DNA of 64,000 bases, from contig NW_002476218.1 of the NCBI RefSeq assembly GCF_000189635.1, positions 62,001-126,000 of the forward strand. The letters are read 5' to 3'. Source of the DNA: Tetrahymena thermophila SB210. Lineage: Eukaryota; Ciliophora; Oligohymenophorea; Hymenostomatida; Tetrahymenidae. This document shows, in pieces, positions 16,125 to 30,041 of the stretch. Both the position numbers and the translations under genes were made by a program. Every line of letters starts with the position of its first letter. The stretch's first letter is position 1. The notes under the pieces are model-generated. The model did not search any database and was not told the origin of the DNA. It saw only the letters and a list, made by a program, of their open reading frames with translations.

Positions 16125-17369
16125 TCACTAAGCAGAGTTTTATGATTCCTCATTGGATTGATTTGTAGATTTTTCTACTTAAATTACATGTTAGTATGCT
16201 TAAACTTGCTCATCGCTCAATTGTTTATTATTTACATTTATAATTTGTGAAGAGCTCTCTTAAATAGAAATCTAATTATAGTTTACAGAGCTATTTTAAG
16301 ATGGTGGTATCTAATTTACATGCTGAGCTTCTACATCTAATGAAGGATTACTTATAATTTATGGTAACTGATTAGAAATCTCAACAGGCTCGAATAATAT
16401 CGAATGTAATAATATCGGAAACATACTATTTCATTAAAGTTTAAGAATATTCAAATAAAATATAAAATAAATCAATAAATTTACATAAAGCCAATATATT
16501 CGATAAACTAAACTCCATATGCAGTCCATATCATAGTAATGTTAATTATTAAAAAAAAGGTCATCTTCACATTATAGCACATATCATTTGGACTTTCTTC
16601 AATTATTTTCTGCCTAAACTTATATGCTACTCCCCAACTTTATAATTAATTATAAAATTAATTACTTGTAAGTCTTAATAAATTTAATTTTTTACAATCC
16701 TATTGTAAGAAGCCATCCTACTATGAACCAGATGTTATAAACTCTACATATATTTTTTTAAATTTTATAATTTAAAATAGAAATTATTAAACAATCTAAA
16801 TGATATATATAATGATAGTTTGATTAATATTTACAAATAAAGTATAGTGGTTATTAGTGCCATTGCTAAGTAGTTATAGCTGAAATAATCCATGTTCTTA
16901 AGAAAGCGTTTTAAAATACTCTACTTTGGGAAATTGTATCTTCTACAATCAATCAATTCGCTAAAAGGCTTAAAGTTCTGATCTATAAAATTCTTTGTTT
17001 AAACTATTTATCGGATAAATAATTTTAATATAAAAAAGGCAGAAATATAATCTTACGAGCAAATTATCTATATCTGCTAACCATTTTTGTATTTTGAGCA
17101 AAAGATCTTCCAAAATTGGATATATAATATAATTGCTTTTTTTTCTTAATTAGTTAATATTTTTTGTTATTATTTCTAATTATTATAAACTTTAAATAGC
17201 TCGTTTTTTTCTAATCAGTATTTGATTTAAAATTTACAATACTATCGTGATAATTATTATAATAATTAGGTGATTGATCAATCTAAAGGTTAGGATCTTT
17301 CAATTTTATCAATAATAAGCATACGATTTTAGTTTTACTTTGCATTTCAGCTTTTTAAAAAATCTTCAT
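16125..17369 (-). CDS. PRA1-family (prenylated Rab acceptor-like) membrane protein
   Basis: PRA1/YIP3-type proteins are small multi-span proteins of ER/Golgi membranes that interact with prenylated Rab GTPases. Minus-strand exons give NFKPFSELIDCRRYNFPK and RFLKNMDYFSYNYLAM near 16960-16860, which match the family's PW-x-x-F, R-x-x-x-N-x-x-YF-x-x-NY core. A membrane segment follows (IWFIVGWLLTIGL, near 16715), then FFLIINITMIWTAYG near 16545 and the closing FPILLHSILFEP, a PRA1 hallmark, near 16400. The C-terminal tail of about 80 residues is Gln/Asn/Ser-rich and ends at TGA 16125-16127. The start at 17369 is chosen because an in-frame TGA lies just upstream. Four to five introns are needed; the splice between the N-terminal exon and the PRA1 core (about 17060-17000) fits phase, but a possible extra intron near 17195-17150 leaves residues about 50-90 unsettled. 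Confidence 0.72.
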
Positions 17370-18251
17370 TTTTAAATATCATCAAAAATTTAAACAAAAA
17401 AATTTGGTTTTCTTTTAAAAAAATTTATAGGTGAAGGTTTATTATTTATTCTCTTTTGGTTTCTTTAATACTTATCTTTTTTGATTCATCAAATTATACT
17501 ATATACTTACTTATTTATGCATTTCAAAATTATATTTTTCTTTATCATCAAAATTACATTTTGTACTCAAACGCATATACATATTTAGATTTAAAAATGG
17601 CATAAATATTTTAAGTTAATTTAGCATTATAAGAAAGTTAGCAATGTGGAGATAAATAGAAAGTACAGGTTTTTTTATATACAGATAGTATTAAAAGTAA
17701 TATAAATTTATTAAAGATGCGTTTATTTATTTATTTGATGTGAGATAGTTTATATTAATAAAAGTTTTAAATTAATTTATAAAGAATTCAGAACTAGATT
17801 TGAATCGGTATTTTAGTAATAGCGATTCAAATCTAAGTCATATATGGAATTACTATTCTCCATATTTTATTTGTAAAATCTTGAATAACCAATAATTTTT
17901 TATATTTATAATTTACTTATTCTATTTATTATTAATTATGAAATTTCAAAATGCTTCGTTTATTCAAATTTCCTTATTAATTAATTTATTCAGTGAAACA
18001 AATAGCAAATATTCGTTTCTTTTGATCTAACTAAAGTACGCGATTTACTTCTCAAACACTTGAAAAATCTTTAGCTTTTATGTCAAATATCTTTTTTAAG
18101 AATTATTCGAGGAAAATTTTGGTTATAAATTATTTTAATTAATTAAGTAAGGAAAGTAAATATATTATTAGTTAGTTAGTTAATTAGCTATCTGAGCTAA
18201 CGCAGAAATGAAAAATTTCATTTATTTAAATCATTATTTTTTTTGATTTAA
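17370..18251. other. Intergenic with one strong hairpin
   Basis: About 0.9 kb between the 5' end of the PRA1-family gene and the 3' end of the kinesin gene, both on the minus strand. No coding signal; it contains the inverted repeat at 17795-17835. Confidence 0.6.
17795..17835. repeat. 13-bp perfect inverted repeat (hairpin)
   Basis: Arms TAGATTTGAATCG (17795-17807) and its exact reverse complement (17823-17835) flank a 15-base loop. The arms are richer in G/C than the surroundings, so the pairing is less likely to be an AT-composition accident. Could be a structured RNA stem, a terminator-like element or a relic of a mobile element end. Confidence 0.6.
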
Positions 18252-21200
18252 TCACATAAAAATTTTTTTGACTGCTCCAAATATTGAAGATGTGGTAGAT
18301 TTTTCAGTTTCTATCTTTTTTTACCCAATTATGTTAAATTTCTTTTCTAATTCAAATGCAGAAGGTTCAATTTGTGCAAAATCATTAGCCATATCATCTT
18401 CTTCATCAATACGATTCATAGTTTTTTTAGTACTTGAGAGTTGAGCATGTTTCATTTTTTGATCAAATGTATTTATGCTCTTGCTTATTTCTTATTATTT
18501 GGTATTGCGTAGTTTTGGATCAGTATTATCATCATAATTGTCTTCATTTGCTTCATCACTGAGTAAATATTAATTGTTTTTCTAAAAAGAAGCAAAATCT
18601 CCTCCGCCTATTTTTTAATTAAAAAAAAATTATCTAAATATATAATGGATAATTTCTTTTACCTCCTCTGATAGAAGGAGCAATGTGAGATTTTAAAGAA
18701 ATAGATTTTTATTTTTATCCGCTTGAATCAAGATCGTTGACTGTTGTTTTTCTTTCAAGGAGAGCTCCTCTTGAAGAGACAAGAAAATCTCCACCTGATT
18801 TTATATTGTTAAATTCACCATTTTGTTTTTGCATGGTCTTGCGCATTAATTGGATTTATGAATCTTTTTCTTTCAAGGTTATTTCTTTCTGATCAAGTTC
18901 GTTACGAGCAGCAAATAACTCATTAAATAGCTTTTATCTATCTGTACCAAGCTCTTTAATTTTTTATTATAATTCCGCAATTTTAGAAACTGGATGATTA
19001 GAAGAAATGACCCTAATAAATTTAAAATAATTATTTTTAATAAAATTAGAATAAGAAAAAACACAATAATCTACTTTTTCAAGTTCTCGAATTCCACTTT
19101 CAGATTAGCATAGGTTTGATTTTTATCAATCAGCTCCTTTTCATGCTTAAGAGTTAGATTCTTTATTTCAGTTGCTTTTTCATTCTTTTAAAAATAAAAG
19201 TAAGTCAGTAAGTAAGTAACTCACTTAAGAATAAAATAATATTTACCAGTTTAGTACTCAAATTCAGGAGTTTTATTTCTTAGTCTTTTAATTTTTGATT
19301 AAGAGTTTTTTTAATCTCTTGAATCTTCTTCTTATACTTTTGAATCTAGCAATCGCTAGAAGATTAGTAATTCTCAATCTGGTTTTTTTTAAATTTTATT
19401 GAATTTTAAAATTTTGATTAAAAAAATTACATTAAGAACATATTCTTTATTTTGTTGAGTTAGCTTTCTTACTTATCTTTTAATTGAAATTATGTATGTC
19501 ATGAGTTCTTCTCTTTGCACTTCATCAAGACTTGTTATTGATTTTGTTATTTCAATAATATCTTTAATATCTTCCTCTTCCTCTGTGTGATCTTCATCTT
19601 CACTCTCATTCCTTTCCATAATCAATTGATCTGTTGGTTGTTGCATGTTGTTGTCTTTCAAGTAATTGCTGCCATTTGTGCCTGTGTTGCTGGTTGTCGA
19701 AGGAATGGAGTCTTCAGTGAATATAACGTCATCAGCTTCAGTTGATAAAACCTCATTGTAATCTGAAGTACTTTCTGGTTATGGATAAAAATGTTATTTT
19801 ACCTGTTCAAGTTTAATTAGAGATGAATTATTACGTTGAAGACGGATAAATCCTCCATGCTTTGATCTAGGGGAAACAAACGATTTTAGCTGCATTTTAA
19901 ATTAAAGATAATAATTATAATTGGAATAGCGTAATTATTTTATATTCTTTACTTTGATGTCTTCTTTTTTCTTATGAGGCTTATCTTCATCACCAACCGT
20001 TTTCATTTTTCTTTCATCTGTTTCACTTCCTTCTGTCATAGTACGTAGGCTTTATACTTATTCAAACTTACCAATATAACTATTTATGGCATCTATTTAT
20101 TCTAAAGTTTTTTTAATTGTTTAGCATATTTTTCCTTCTTGGCTTTCAAATCCATCTAAAATTTTGTTAATAAAAATATTAAATATAAATAATTCAATAA
20201 AAAAATTTCAATTCAAATAAAAATATTTATTTAATTTATTTTATTTGCCCAATTTTTAAAACAAAATTGAATTTTATTACTTGCATCAATATTTTTAATG
20301 TCCATAGATTTGATTTCAGTTGATAGAAGTAAATAGTTTAAATCAGATTAAAGACGATTGGTAGATTTTTTAAGTTCTCTTGTGTATGTATTCCATTCTA
20401 AAGTATCTACTTGCATATTCTCCATTTAATCTTAATACTTTTTAAGCTATGCCTCGCAATCAGTGTAAGTTTACTCCATAGCCTCTGACATAGATTTGCA
20501 TTTTTCATTTGACTTTTTTTAAAATAGAAGATTAATTAAATTAATAGCTAACATATATTATAAATAAATTCTAACCATTTGCAGTTCAGTAGTTTTATTT
20601 GCAAGATCTATTTCTAGATCATGTTTTTCTCCCTCTAATTTTTCTATTTTTTCTTTTAGCTTGATTATCTCTAAATGTTACTCTAACAATTTTCTGGATG
20701 TATTGGGATTATTTTATTTTTGAACACCTCCTAATTTATTTGTTGGGGTTGATTTTTTTGGCTTGGCTGTTTCTTATTATTCTTATGGTGCTACAGGTTT
20801 TAATTAAATACTTGGAGATTCGTTTTCTATATTTCTTGTATTTTCTTCTATTTCTGTTTCTGATCTAGTTAATTATCTATTAAAGCTAAAGCTAATGTCG
20901 GCTACGGAATCTATTAAAATTTATCATTAAAATAAAATTAGTAAATAGCACTTTTAAAGGTAAAGTATTACTAGACTTTGAAAGTTATTTATTAGGAGCT
21001 ACGGGAGTTATATTTTCTTGTCCCAGCTATTATTGTAGAGCAGCGATAATTTCGTCTTTATATTTAATCATATTTTCAGCTTTTGCTAAAAGCTGCATCA
21101 ACTCTTTGGCACTTTTTTCTTCATTAACTTTAGCTTAATTTTTAATGCTTTTAGCTCTTTGTCCAAATCTAAGGGTACTTATTGTTTCTTTATCATTATA

Positions 21201-22839
21201 GGAACACATAGAGCATGCAATAATTAGAGTTGTCTTAGAGTTACCACCAATAGACTCTTATAGAATTCTTGTTAATTTAGAATCTCTATAAGGGATATGC
21301 TCTTTCTTCTCTGAAAGAGAGTTTATAACTATACCAAGGCATGTCAAACTCTTATTAATATTCTTAGCTTCTTCCAGTTGTTAACCAGATACGTGAGTTT
21401 TAGCAATCTTTAATTTATTTTTATTAGAATTAATATATAAATAAATCGTATATTAATTTGCTTTATCTTAATCATAATAAGCTTTACTGGATATAAATAT
21501 AAATGATAAAATATTCTCCTTCAATACATTTCATTATTTTTGCAAAAACTATTAGAATAAGATTTTACCTTTTCACTTCCTGCTAAATCTACGAAATATA
21601 GTTTGCTAAGACGACTAGTTTCTGTTTCAGTATTTTTTTATATTAATGTTAATAGGAAAATAGAGTGAGATCTTGACGACCTTTCATTCATACGAGTGGC
21701 TGCAACGGAACGATTATCAGCTCCTTTTCTCATAACTTTCATCATATCTGATGCCTTAACAACAAAAGCTTCTGTTGCATCCTAAACGAAAATTCCTCTT
21801 AATTTGTCCTCCTTAACATTCAAATTAGTTTTTGAAGCTATTTTGAAAGATATAATTCGTTAAAAACTGCTTAACATAATTAAATAAATAACTTACGGTC
21901 AAGTAAATCATGTATTTTTTCATTATAAATTTCCAAAAAAGATGCTTTTATACTAAATTCTATAGTGCTAGGAGCATCAGCTATCATATCAAATAATTTA
22001 TCCATCATACGCGGAATAAGTCCTATGAAATTTTATATGAAAAAATATTAACAAACCTGTATAATTGAATTAATATTTTATTGGTTTTAAAATATATTTG
22101 AATTTATTTTATTTTCTTTGATTATTCTTAAATATTTTATGTTCAAACTTCGAAATATGTTATAAAAATGAGTCTACCCATATATTCTGGATCATCATGC
22201 TTTCCCTATTTTTTAAAATAGTTCGTTAAATATAAATATTAACACTATAGTTTATTCTATTAAATCGAAACAAGTAAGTTCAATCAAATTATATACTTCC
22301 ATTGTATGTGTTTTTCCTGACGATGTCTGTCCATATGCAAATATTGTTGAATTTATGCCCTGCATAATACCTTTTTATTTTCAAATGAATTTATATTAAT
22401 TTAAAATTAGATAGATTTCTATTATTTTCAGTGCTATGTGCTTGCTGATTAATTGCCTATTATAAAGCTTTTAGTTTGATAAATGAATAATTTACATTCA
22501 AGTACAGGCTAACCTACTTCTTTAAAAACATCTATTTATCGGGTATCTGATGGAAAGATTTTATCAAAACTAAATTAATGTGGCTGTTCTTCACCTGCAA
22601 CCTTAATATTGAAAAAATAAAATTGTGCTTTTGCCGAGCTTAGCTTCGTAAAATTAGCTTGAATTTCTTGTTTAACAAAGTTAAGTAAATAAATAATTAT
22701 ATACAATAACTTAAACAGTTGAATCATCTACAATCTTCACGCATTATTCGCCACCTTATTCTATTTCTAATTTATTTAGAGGTCTACAACGCAAGACAAC
22801 TCTAATATTATTGGATTCTTATTGATTCTTTTTTGACAT
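18252..22839 (-). CDS. Kinesin motor protein with coiled-coil stalk
   Basis: Microtubule plus-end type motor with an N-terminal motor domain, most like conventional kinesin. ATG at 22839 begins [20 protein letters not shown]. The P-loop [10 protein letters not shown] is encoded at about 22332-22303, switch II DLAGSE near 21590, and [13 protein letters not shown] with [10 protein letters not shown] near 21245-21150. This neck-proximal pattern favours kinesin-1 over other classes, although subfamily needs a tree. The motor (about 350 aa) is followed by Glu/Lys/Gln-rich coiled coils broken by an acidic segment [14 protein letters not shown] near 19590, and the protein ends at TGA 18252-18254 after GAVKKIFM. 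Around fifteen short introns are needed; several were read (for example near 22700, 21500, 20560, 19400). No PH, FHA or other cargo domain is visible in the tail. Confidence 0.9.
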
Positions 22840-25800
22840 AAATCTACTAACTCAATATTATTTAAGCTTTTTGAAATTATTATTTTTTGGCTATGTAGCA
22901 AAAAAATCAAATTAATTAATTAGTTAGGTTTTAGGGTGTCAAATATGGTATTTAAACGATTATGTTTTTTAGCTTATCTAAAGAGGGTTGAAGAGAAGGT
23001 AATTAGTTCTCAAACTTAATTGTATCTAAATTAACTCGTTTTTATAATATGGTTTTTTATAATGTATTATAAAATATAAGTAAATTAGTTAGTAAGTAAG
23101 TAATTGGCTTTGATTTCTTCTTCTTTTATATTAATTAAATGAAGGATGGATGTATTTATTTCTATTAGATTTTAATTATTTTTAATTATATTTTTTTGTG
23201 ATTTTTTAATTTAAGTTAGGTCGTGCTAAAAAAAGTGGTTTATGTAATATGTGTGTGAATGAATAAAAATTACAGAACATTGACTTCTAATCATTTCTTT
23301 TTATTTTGTAATTTCTAAATCAATCACTCTCTTTGATTTGATTGCATTCTTGATAGCTATTTTTTTGCATGTTTTTTATCTATATTTTTTGATCATTGAT
23401 TAATTTAAAGATCATTTGTTTCCCTTATTTAGCTGACGGAATCTATTTTTTAAGTCCATAGCAAACATTTTTATTATTTAATCGCGCAAAAAAAAAAAAG
23501 AAAGTTTATAGATAAAAACTTTTTACTTTCAAAATATATAAAGGGAATCAAAGTAAAGTTATAATCTAATATTTAACCTCAATTTCAAAACAATCAGAAA
23601 AAAGCGAATTGTCTTCTGCTCTTTTATATCATCTTTTGAGCCCAAAAAATTTTAGTGCTTTCAAAGTTAACTGGAAATTTAATATCAAATACTGAAATAA
23701 TAACATTATGAAAAACAAAAATTTTTAAAATACTAAGACTGCATTTTAGATTAAAGTAAGTGAAAAATATTTATTTATCAGGGCATGACAGTGAAATTCG
23801 AGAAGAATTATTCCATCCAAATAAAATAAAATTGACAAGACAAATTAAAATAAATAAAAGCATAAGAAAAAAATTTTTTAAAAACTTGATTGTTTTTCAG
23901 AATTAATAAACTTCTAAAACTTAGTTTGCATATTCAATCAATCTTTAAATTTATCTTATTCGAATTTTCATTTAAATATAAATTTTACTGTCAATAAAAA
24001 TAAATTAAGGTTACATAATTCTACATCTTACATTAGTTTTATCCTATTCTAAAATATCCATAAATATTGTTGCTGTTAGATAAAACAATTGCATTTTAAA
24101 TATTTTTTAATAACTTATTTATTTTCATCAAAAATCACCTGAATTTACTAACTCATAAACACTATTTGAACTACTTATATTCAAATTCATTAATTTTTTG
24201 AATCAAATCTTAAATAAATTAGGTAATTGGTGTTTTATTACTATTTAATGAACTAATTTCTATATAATAATAATTTTTTAAAAACAAAAAGTAGATAGAT
24301 TATTTTCAATTATTACCAATTTATTTTGTATTACCATTTTTATATTCGTAAGATATTTATTTACCTTAAACATTAATAATTATAAATTTTGATGGTATCT
24401 AGTGAGTGTAAATTTATCAATAAAATTAATTAATATATCAAAATAATGAGCAATTAAATAAATAAATGCTTTGCGTTATACCTTACAAAACCAGATGTTA
24501 TATAATTATAAAAATACCACCAAATAAATTTTATTTTAAATTATTACAATTTATTTAAGGTTTAAATTCATTTTATAAGTAACTCAATTTAATACAAAAA
24601 GGATAAATTCATATTTTTAACCATAAAATTCATAAAATTGGTTCATAATCAATCTTTTTAATTTCAAATTGTCTATTCTATTAAATTAAGCAATGTTATA
24701 GACTTTTTAATTTAAAAGTGAATATCTATAATTAGTAAATACCTTACAAACAAAACAATGAGTCTATCACTATGAAAAATGATTTATTTTTATAAATCTA
24801 AATAAACAAAAATAATTTAGAAATATGGTAAAAATATTAATTTAGTTTAAGCAAACTATAAATATTCTATTAATGTTTTTTTATATGTTGAATCAAATAT
24901 TTAATATTTATTTAAGAAAAAAATATTTACTAAATACTTCATTTAAAGATTAAATAAAATTTAATTAAGATAAGTATATGAGTTTACTTTTTAAAAAATT
25001 TAAACTGAATTTCATAATTTTATGTAGAAGCAAATAAAACAAAGGTCTTTCTTGACATATATTTTTTTTCGTCTTTAGATATTTGCAAGATACTTCTTAG
25101 TTTTTTCAAATATATTTAAATGGATAAATTATTGTTAATAAAAAATTAATTTGGAAATATTAAGCTTAAAATAATTAATTATCAATTAAATTTACCAAAG
25201 TGTTATAGATAAAAAAATAAATAGATAAATAGTTATATAAATAGATTGTATAATTATTAGATCATTTAAATGTAATTCCATTTTAATATTTCACAAAAAA
25301 AAATTTTTATCTTTATTTTTCAAATAATAAAAATTGATTTTATATTGTTGATAATTTAAAAAGAATTTCATTTTTTTATTTCATAATAATAAAATATATT
25401 TAATTTTATTCTTAAAAATTGAGTTTAAAAGATAAATTTAATATCAATATTAATATTCTCTAATTTTGAATACCTTTTAGAGTAATAAAAGTATTTAATA
25501 ATTATAGATATTTAAAGCGAATTTTATTTTCAATTTTTATAAAATTATTTTTTTATGGGATTTGAATTAAGCTGTTTTAATTATTTAATTTTTCCAAAAA
25601 AATATTTATTTTTATATTATCTTAAATATTAAAACATAAAACATCATATAATAAAATCTAAACTTCAATTTTTTAATCGAAATTTGACTTTTTTTGATAA
25701 ATTTTTTAATAATTATAAGAATATCGAGTCAATAAAAAGAAAGTTTCAAGTTTATATCAATTTTCATATTTTAAATACCTTTAAAAGAGATATAACATAA

Positions 25801-27060
25801 CATATGATACATCATTTTATGATTCCATACTATAGATTAAGGATCAATTCAAAAAAATCTTAACAATTATAATCATAAAAAATATTTATTTAATAAAAAT
25901 TTGATGAATAAGTGATTTATTATCCAATATTAATTAAAAATCTTTTATGCAATATTTTTAATTATTTCAACTAATGATTAAAATTAAAATTGTAGTTAAA
26001 GTAGTTAGAAATAAATAACACTTTTTATTACAGGAATAACATTTGAACTCATGTAAGAATTCTCATAAATAAAAGGAAAGAAGAAATATTTTTAAATTAA
26101 TATTAAGATATCTTTTAAATACTAAATTAAGAAGATTAAAGTTCAGTAGAGTTAGTTTTTTTAACATAAAAATTTTATGATAATTATATGCTCTTTTAAT
26201 TGATTATCCTCTATGTTCATAAAAATTATATAAATACTCTAACAATTATTATTATTAATTAAAAATTTTTAATTATTTAAATAATACTCAAAATATTATC
26301 AATAATTTTATTATTTTTTTACTAAATAAAATACTCTTAATTAATCTTTTATCAATCCTACTTTTTAAGAGATTTATTCTAAATTTTTCTATCTATAAAC
26401 AATTTAGAATTAAATATTAGTAGAAAAATATTTAAGTGATTGAAAACATAACCTATTATAAGGAATTTAATTATTCATACAATAGTTCCTACTAATTATT
26501 TCTTAAAAAATTTTGAATTTAATTTTAATCTTTTAGCAAATTTTTTTACTTTTTGTTTGTATTTTTACTTTTTAAACAATTCAAAATAAAAAATATTTAC
26601 ATAATAAAAGTAATTTCAATAAAAATAAAAATTAAATCACTTTTTTGTTCATATTTATTGGATTAATAAAATGATATATTTCTTTAAAACAACTTTTAAA
26701 AGATCACAGGCGATAAAATTTAGAATTTGATATTTTTTGCTTTAGAAAATTTTTCTATTTCACTTTATTAAAATTTGTATTTTTAACATAATTTTATGAA
26801 TTCTTAAAAATCAAGCTCTTTAGTTTTGGTTTATTTGGAATAAATTTTTTAATAGAAAAACTCTTTTAAAAAAAGTTGATTTTACTAACAAAGATTTTTT
26901 AGCCTCTATTCATAAACATACTAAAGATATATATGACTTAGAAGATACGCATTTACGCTCTAAGTATTTATATAGAAGCTTTAAAATAAAAAATACAAAA
27001 CAGAATTACAGCCAGCCCATTTCACTCTTTTTTGTAAAAGTTTTAAATCTTACAAAAGTA

Positions 27061-27222
27061 ATGGATTTTAGTAAGTATTTAAGCTTTTTTATTCTTTTAT
27101 ATACTGTTCCTAATTTCATAAAGCTTGAATCCTCTTTTTATACTTAATAAGTGGTTACTGTAAATTTTAAATTACCAAATAGCTAAAAATTTGAGAAGAG
27201 ACAACTGCAGTTTATAAAATGA
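27061..27222 (+). CDS. Possible short secreted peptide or first exon, doubtful
   Basis: A 53-codon frame from ATG 27061 to TGA 27220-27222. The N-terminus reads MDFSKYLSFFILLYTVPNF, which looks like a signal peptide, and the frame is open upstream to about 26797. Base composition is slightly richer in G/C than the neighbourhood. However, frames of this length occur by chance when TGA is the only stop in AT-rich DNA, and no following exon or homologue was recognised. Confidence 0.18.
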
Positions 27223-28798
27223 ATTTAAGAAAACAAAGTAAATGAGTTAAACAAATAAATAAATAATTCATAAAAGGAATTGAAAATTATAGAAAAAGAA
27301 ATTATTAAGTTTTTTTACAAAAATGTCTATAAGACTAATTTGAAAGCAAAATATTTGTTTAATTAATAAAGAGGGAAAATAGAAAAAAACTAACCAAAAT
27401 AGATTACATCAATTAAATTTATTATTTGAAAGTAATATTGTGTCATATTTTCTAAAAATCAGATAAATTTAACTAATCGTTCATTAAAAATGTGATAAAC
27501 ACAGAATTTACATATAATTTAGACATGCTTGAATAAAAAGTTTTTTATAAAATACTTTATCCGAATTAATTGAGAATAAATAATGCTTTCAAGCATTTAC
27601 TCACTCTCACAAAACTCAGTTATCAAGTTTTTCTTCTATTCTTAGATAAATGAAAAATAAAAACTATTTCTTTGGATTTTGTATGTAATAACATTTTTAA
27701 AATTACAAAAAGAAGGCTTATCTGATAGTAAATAACTTGAGAAATATTGAAAATTAAGTAAAAGTAACATCATTTATTTAATTTTTTAGTTTTATTTTTT
27801 AAATTTTTTTAAAGGCAAGATTGTAATTTAATATATTATTTGTAAGGTATTTGATAATTTAAAATACGACTGTTCATATCGAAAAGAAAAATGAATCAGA
27901 ATTTATTAATATAAATTACAAAAGCATGAATCCATTTAGTTGCTAATCAGTTTGACTGATAGTAAACAAAGAAATAAACGATTTATGTTTATGATGTTAT
28001 TAGGAGTGAATTAACCGCCAGTTATTTTTACTGTAATGCCTTTAACTATCCAATATTAAATAGAAAAGCTTGAAAAGCTAAAAAAAACAAATCAAAAAAT
28101 GATTTATGAAACAGTAGAGATAAAATAGACTTGACAAAGTACAAAATATTGGATGAATAATTAAATTAAATTTTAACAATTTACTGATTAAGATTTTGCT
28201 ATGAATTTAAATACTTTATTTTGATTAATTTAAAAGGCATGCTTCACTTTAATTTATCATATTCGAGCTGAAGCTAGTTGATTTTTTCTTTATTTGTTAA
28301 TAAATAAAAGCTAAGAAATAATCAGATATAACAAGTCTATCAGCTATCTATATTATGAAATAAATGCAGAGTCAGTTAAAAAACAGAAAAAAAGCAGATG
28401 AACATTTAAATAAATAATAACTTTTGAATAAATAAATCAAAAACCATTTTCAAAAAAGAAGTAAATAATAAGTAAAATAAAATAAACATAAAACTAACAT
28501 TATCAATTTAAGGATAAAATTAATTACTTTCGCTGAATTCCCTACTTAAAAAATTTAATTTCTGCCAAAAAGTAAATAAAAACATAAAATTTATCAATCA
28601 AGAAAGAAAGAGAGTTGTTTGTTGCTGATAAGTTAATTACTTCAGAGTAAGGATCTAAAGAGGAAAATTGTTATTTTAAATACTCTAATACAATTAAAAA
28701 ATATTAAATTAAACCTTAACTTAATTACCAAAAAGAAAGATTTCAAATAAATTACTATATTGATTAATTTCCAAAATAATAATACATAAATAGAATTT

Positions 28799-28870
28799 GA
28801 TCAATCAATCAATCAATAAAACAAACAAACAAACTAATAAACAAGGAAACAAATAATTAAACAAGAAAAA
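28799..28870 (+). repeat. Simple tetranucleotide repeats
   Basis: Runs of ATCA four times, then AAAC/CAAA units, directly upstream of the RING-H2 gene. Low-complexity DNA of the promoter/leader region. Confidence 0.7.
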
Positions 28871-28964
28871 TTTACAATCACCTTAATCTTAATTATTGAT
28901 TTTTAATACTCTTTTTTTAATAGTAACTAGTAGTAATAAAAAAGTTAATCACAAAATATAATCA

Positions 28965-30041
28965 ATGATAAATAACAATAACAATAATCATAATCATAAT
29001 AATAATAATTAAAATTAAGAGAAGAATATTAACATTACAAATTATTAAACAAATTAATAGGAAATCTACAATATTAATTTATTATAATCATAAGAAAAAT
29101 AAACTTCTATTTAATTTTTGCAAAAGGAACAAAACCATTTTTAAACAAATAGCTCCTTATTTGATAATTAAGGATAATCATTTTCTTAAAATTGCGTTAC
29201 AATCGAAAAAGGCTAAGATAAAATATTGATTAATTAGTAGGATAAGTGCCTTTAGACTAAAATGAATTCTTTGAACCAAAATAATTTTCAAATTTTAGGA
29301 TTGGTTGAATCATCTTGCAGTGATCAAATAGACACAGGAAAAGAGATCGGTAGTGACACTCTTGTCCCAGCATAGAATCAATACGAAGAAGATGACACCT
29401 AAATTTGCGATCTTCTACTTAAAGCATAGGAATACAAAGAAAACTAAGAATTAGAGCAGGCTGAAAAAATATATTTTGATGTTTTATAACTCTAAAAATA
29501 AAAATATGGATTTACATCTTATTAAGTTGCTTCTACCTACAAGAAACTTGCTTCTATGTTCCAAAAAGCAAAAGATTACGATGCCTCTTTAAAATATTAT
29601 AATGAAGCATTGAATATTTGTAAGAACTAAGGAGGATAAAGCCATAGCTCTAGAGAAGCAACTTGCTTGATTTCTATGTCTAACATTTTTCTTCTTAAAG
29701 AGAATGTTGAAGAAGCTCAGTAATTTGTAACAAGAGCATTACACATATACAACACTCAAGTCCTTGAGGATGAATAAATGAAACCATTGTTAATCTCTTA
29801 AGCCTTGCGTTTGAAAAGAAAAATTGATATGCATGAAAAGCAAAAATAATATGAAGAGAGATAAATTGCGCTGAGTCAAGAACAGACCATTTGCAGTATT
29901 TGCTTGGAGGATATTTAAAAAAATAAAAGAGTAAGACAACTTAACTGTGGTCATATATTTCACATTAAATGCATAGCTTAATGGCTTTCACTTAATTGTA
30001 AATGTCCCTATTGCAGAGACATTCTCCCTAAACCCCATTGA
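28965..30041 (+). CDS. TPR and RING-H2 zinc-finger protein (probable E3 ligase)
   Basis: Intronless, 358 aa, ATG 28965 to TGA 30039-30041. The N-terminus is an Asn/His/Gln low-complexity tract (MINNNNNNHNHNNNNN) followed by about 100 Gln/Asn-rich residues. Residues about 140-270 form paired helices of TPR type, with STYKKLASMFQKAKDYDASLKYYNEAL-like spacing in the first pair and NIFLLKENVEEAQQFVTRAL in the next. A C-terminal RING-H2 starts at Cys310: C-x2-C, then C-x-H-x2-H-x2-C around CGHIFHIKC, and C-x2-C in CPYC, with the usual Trp in AQWL. RING-H2 domains bind E2 enzymes, so ubiquitin ligase activity is inferred; the TPRs may recruit substrate or chaperones. The residue-level motif spacing is complete, so the zinc sites should be functional. 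Confidence 0.85.

Larger units (their letters stand above)
22840..28964. other. Gene-poor region of about 6 kb
   Basis: Apart from the kinesin 5' flank (to about 23500) this is extremely AT-rich DNA in which TGA recurs in all frames on both strands at about the spacing expected by chance. The only frame worth a note is at 26797-27222 (listed separately). At 28799-28870 there are ATCA and ACAA/AACA simple repeats just ahead of the next gene. Confidence 0.6.

Noticed and set aside
17790..17840. tRNA gene, suggested by a GATTCAAATC T-arm-like string
   Set aside because: No acceptor stem, D-arm or anticodon arm can be placed; the string is one arm of the inverted repeat.
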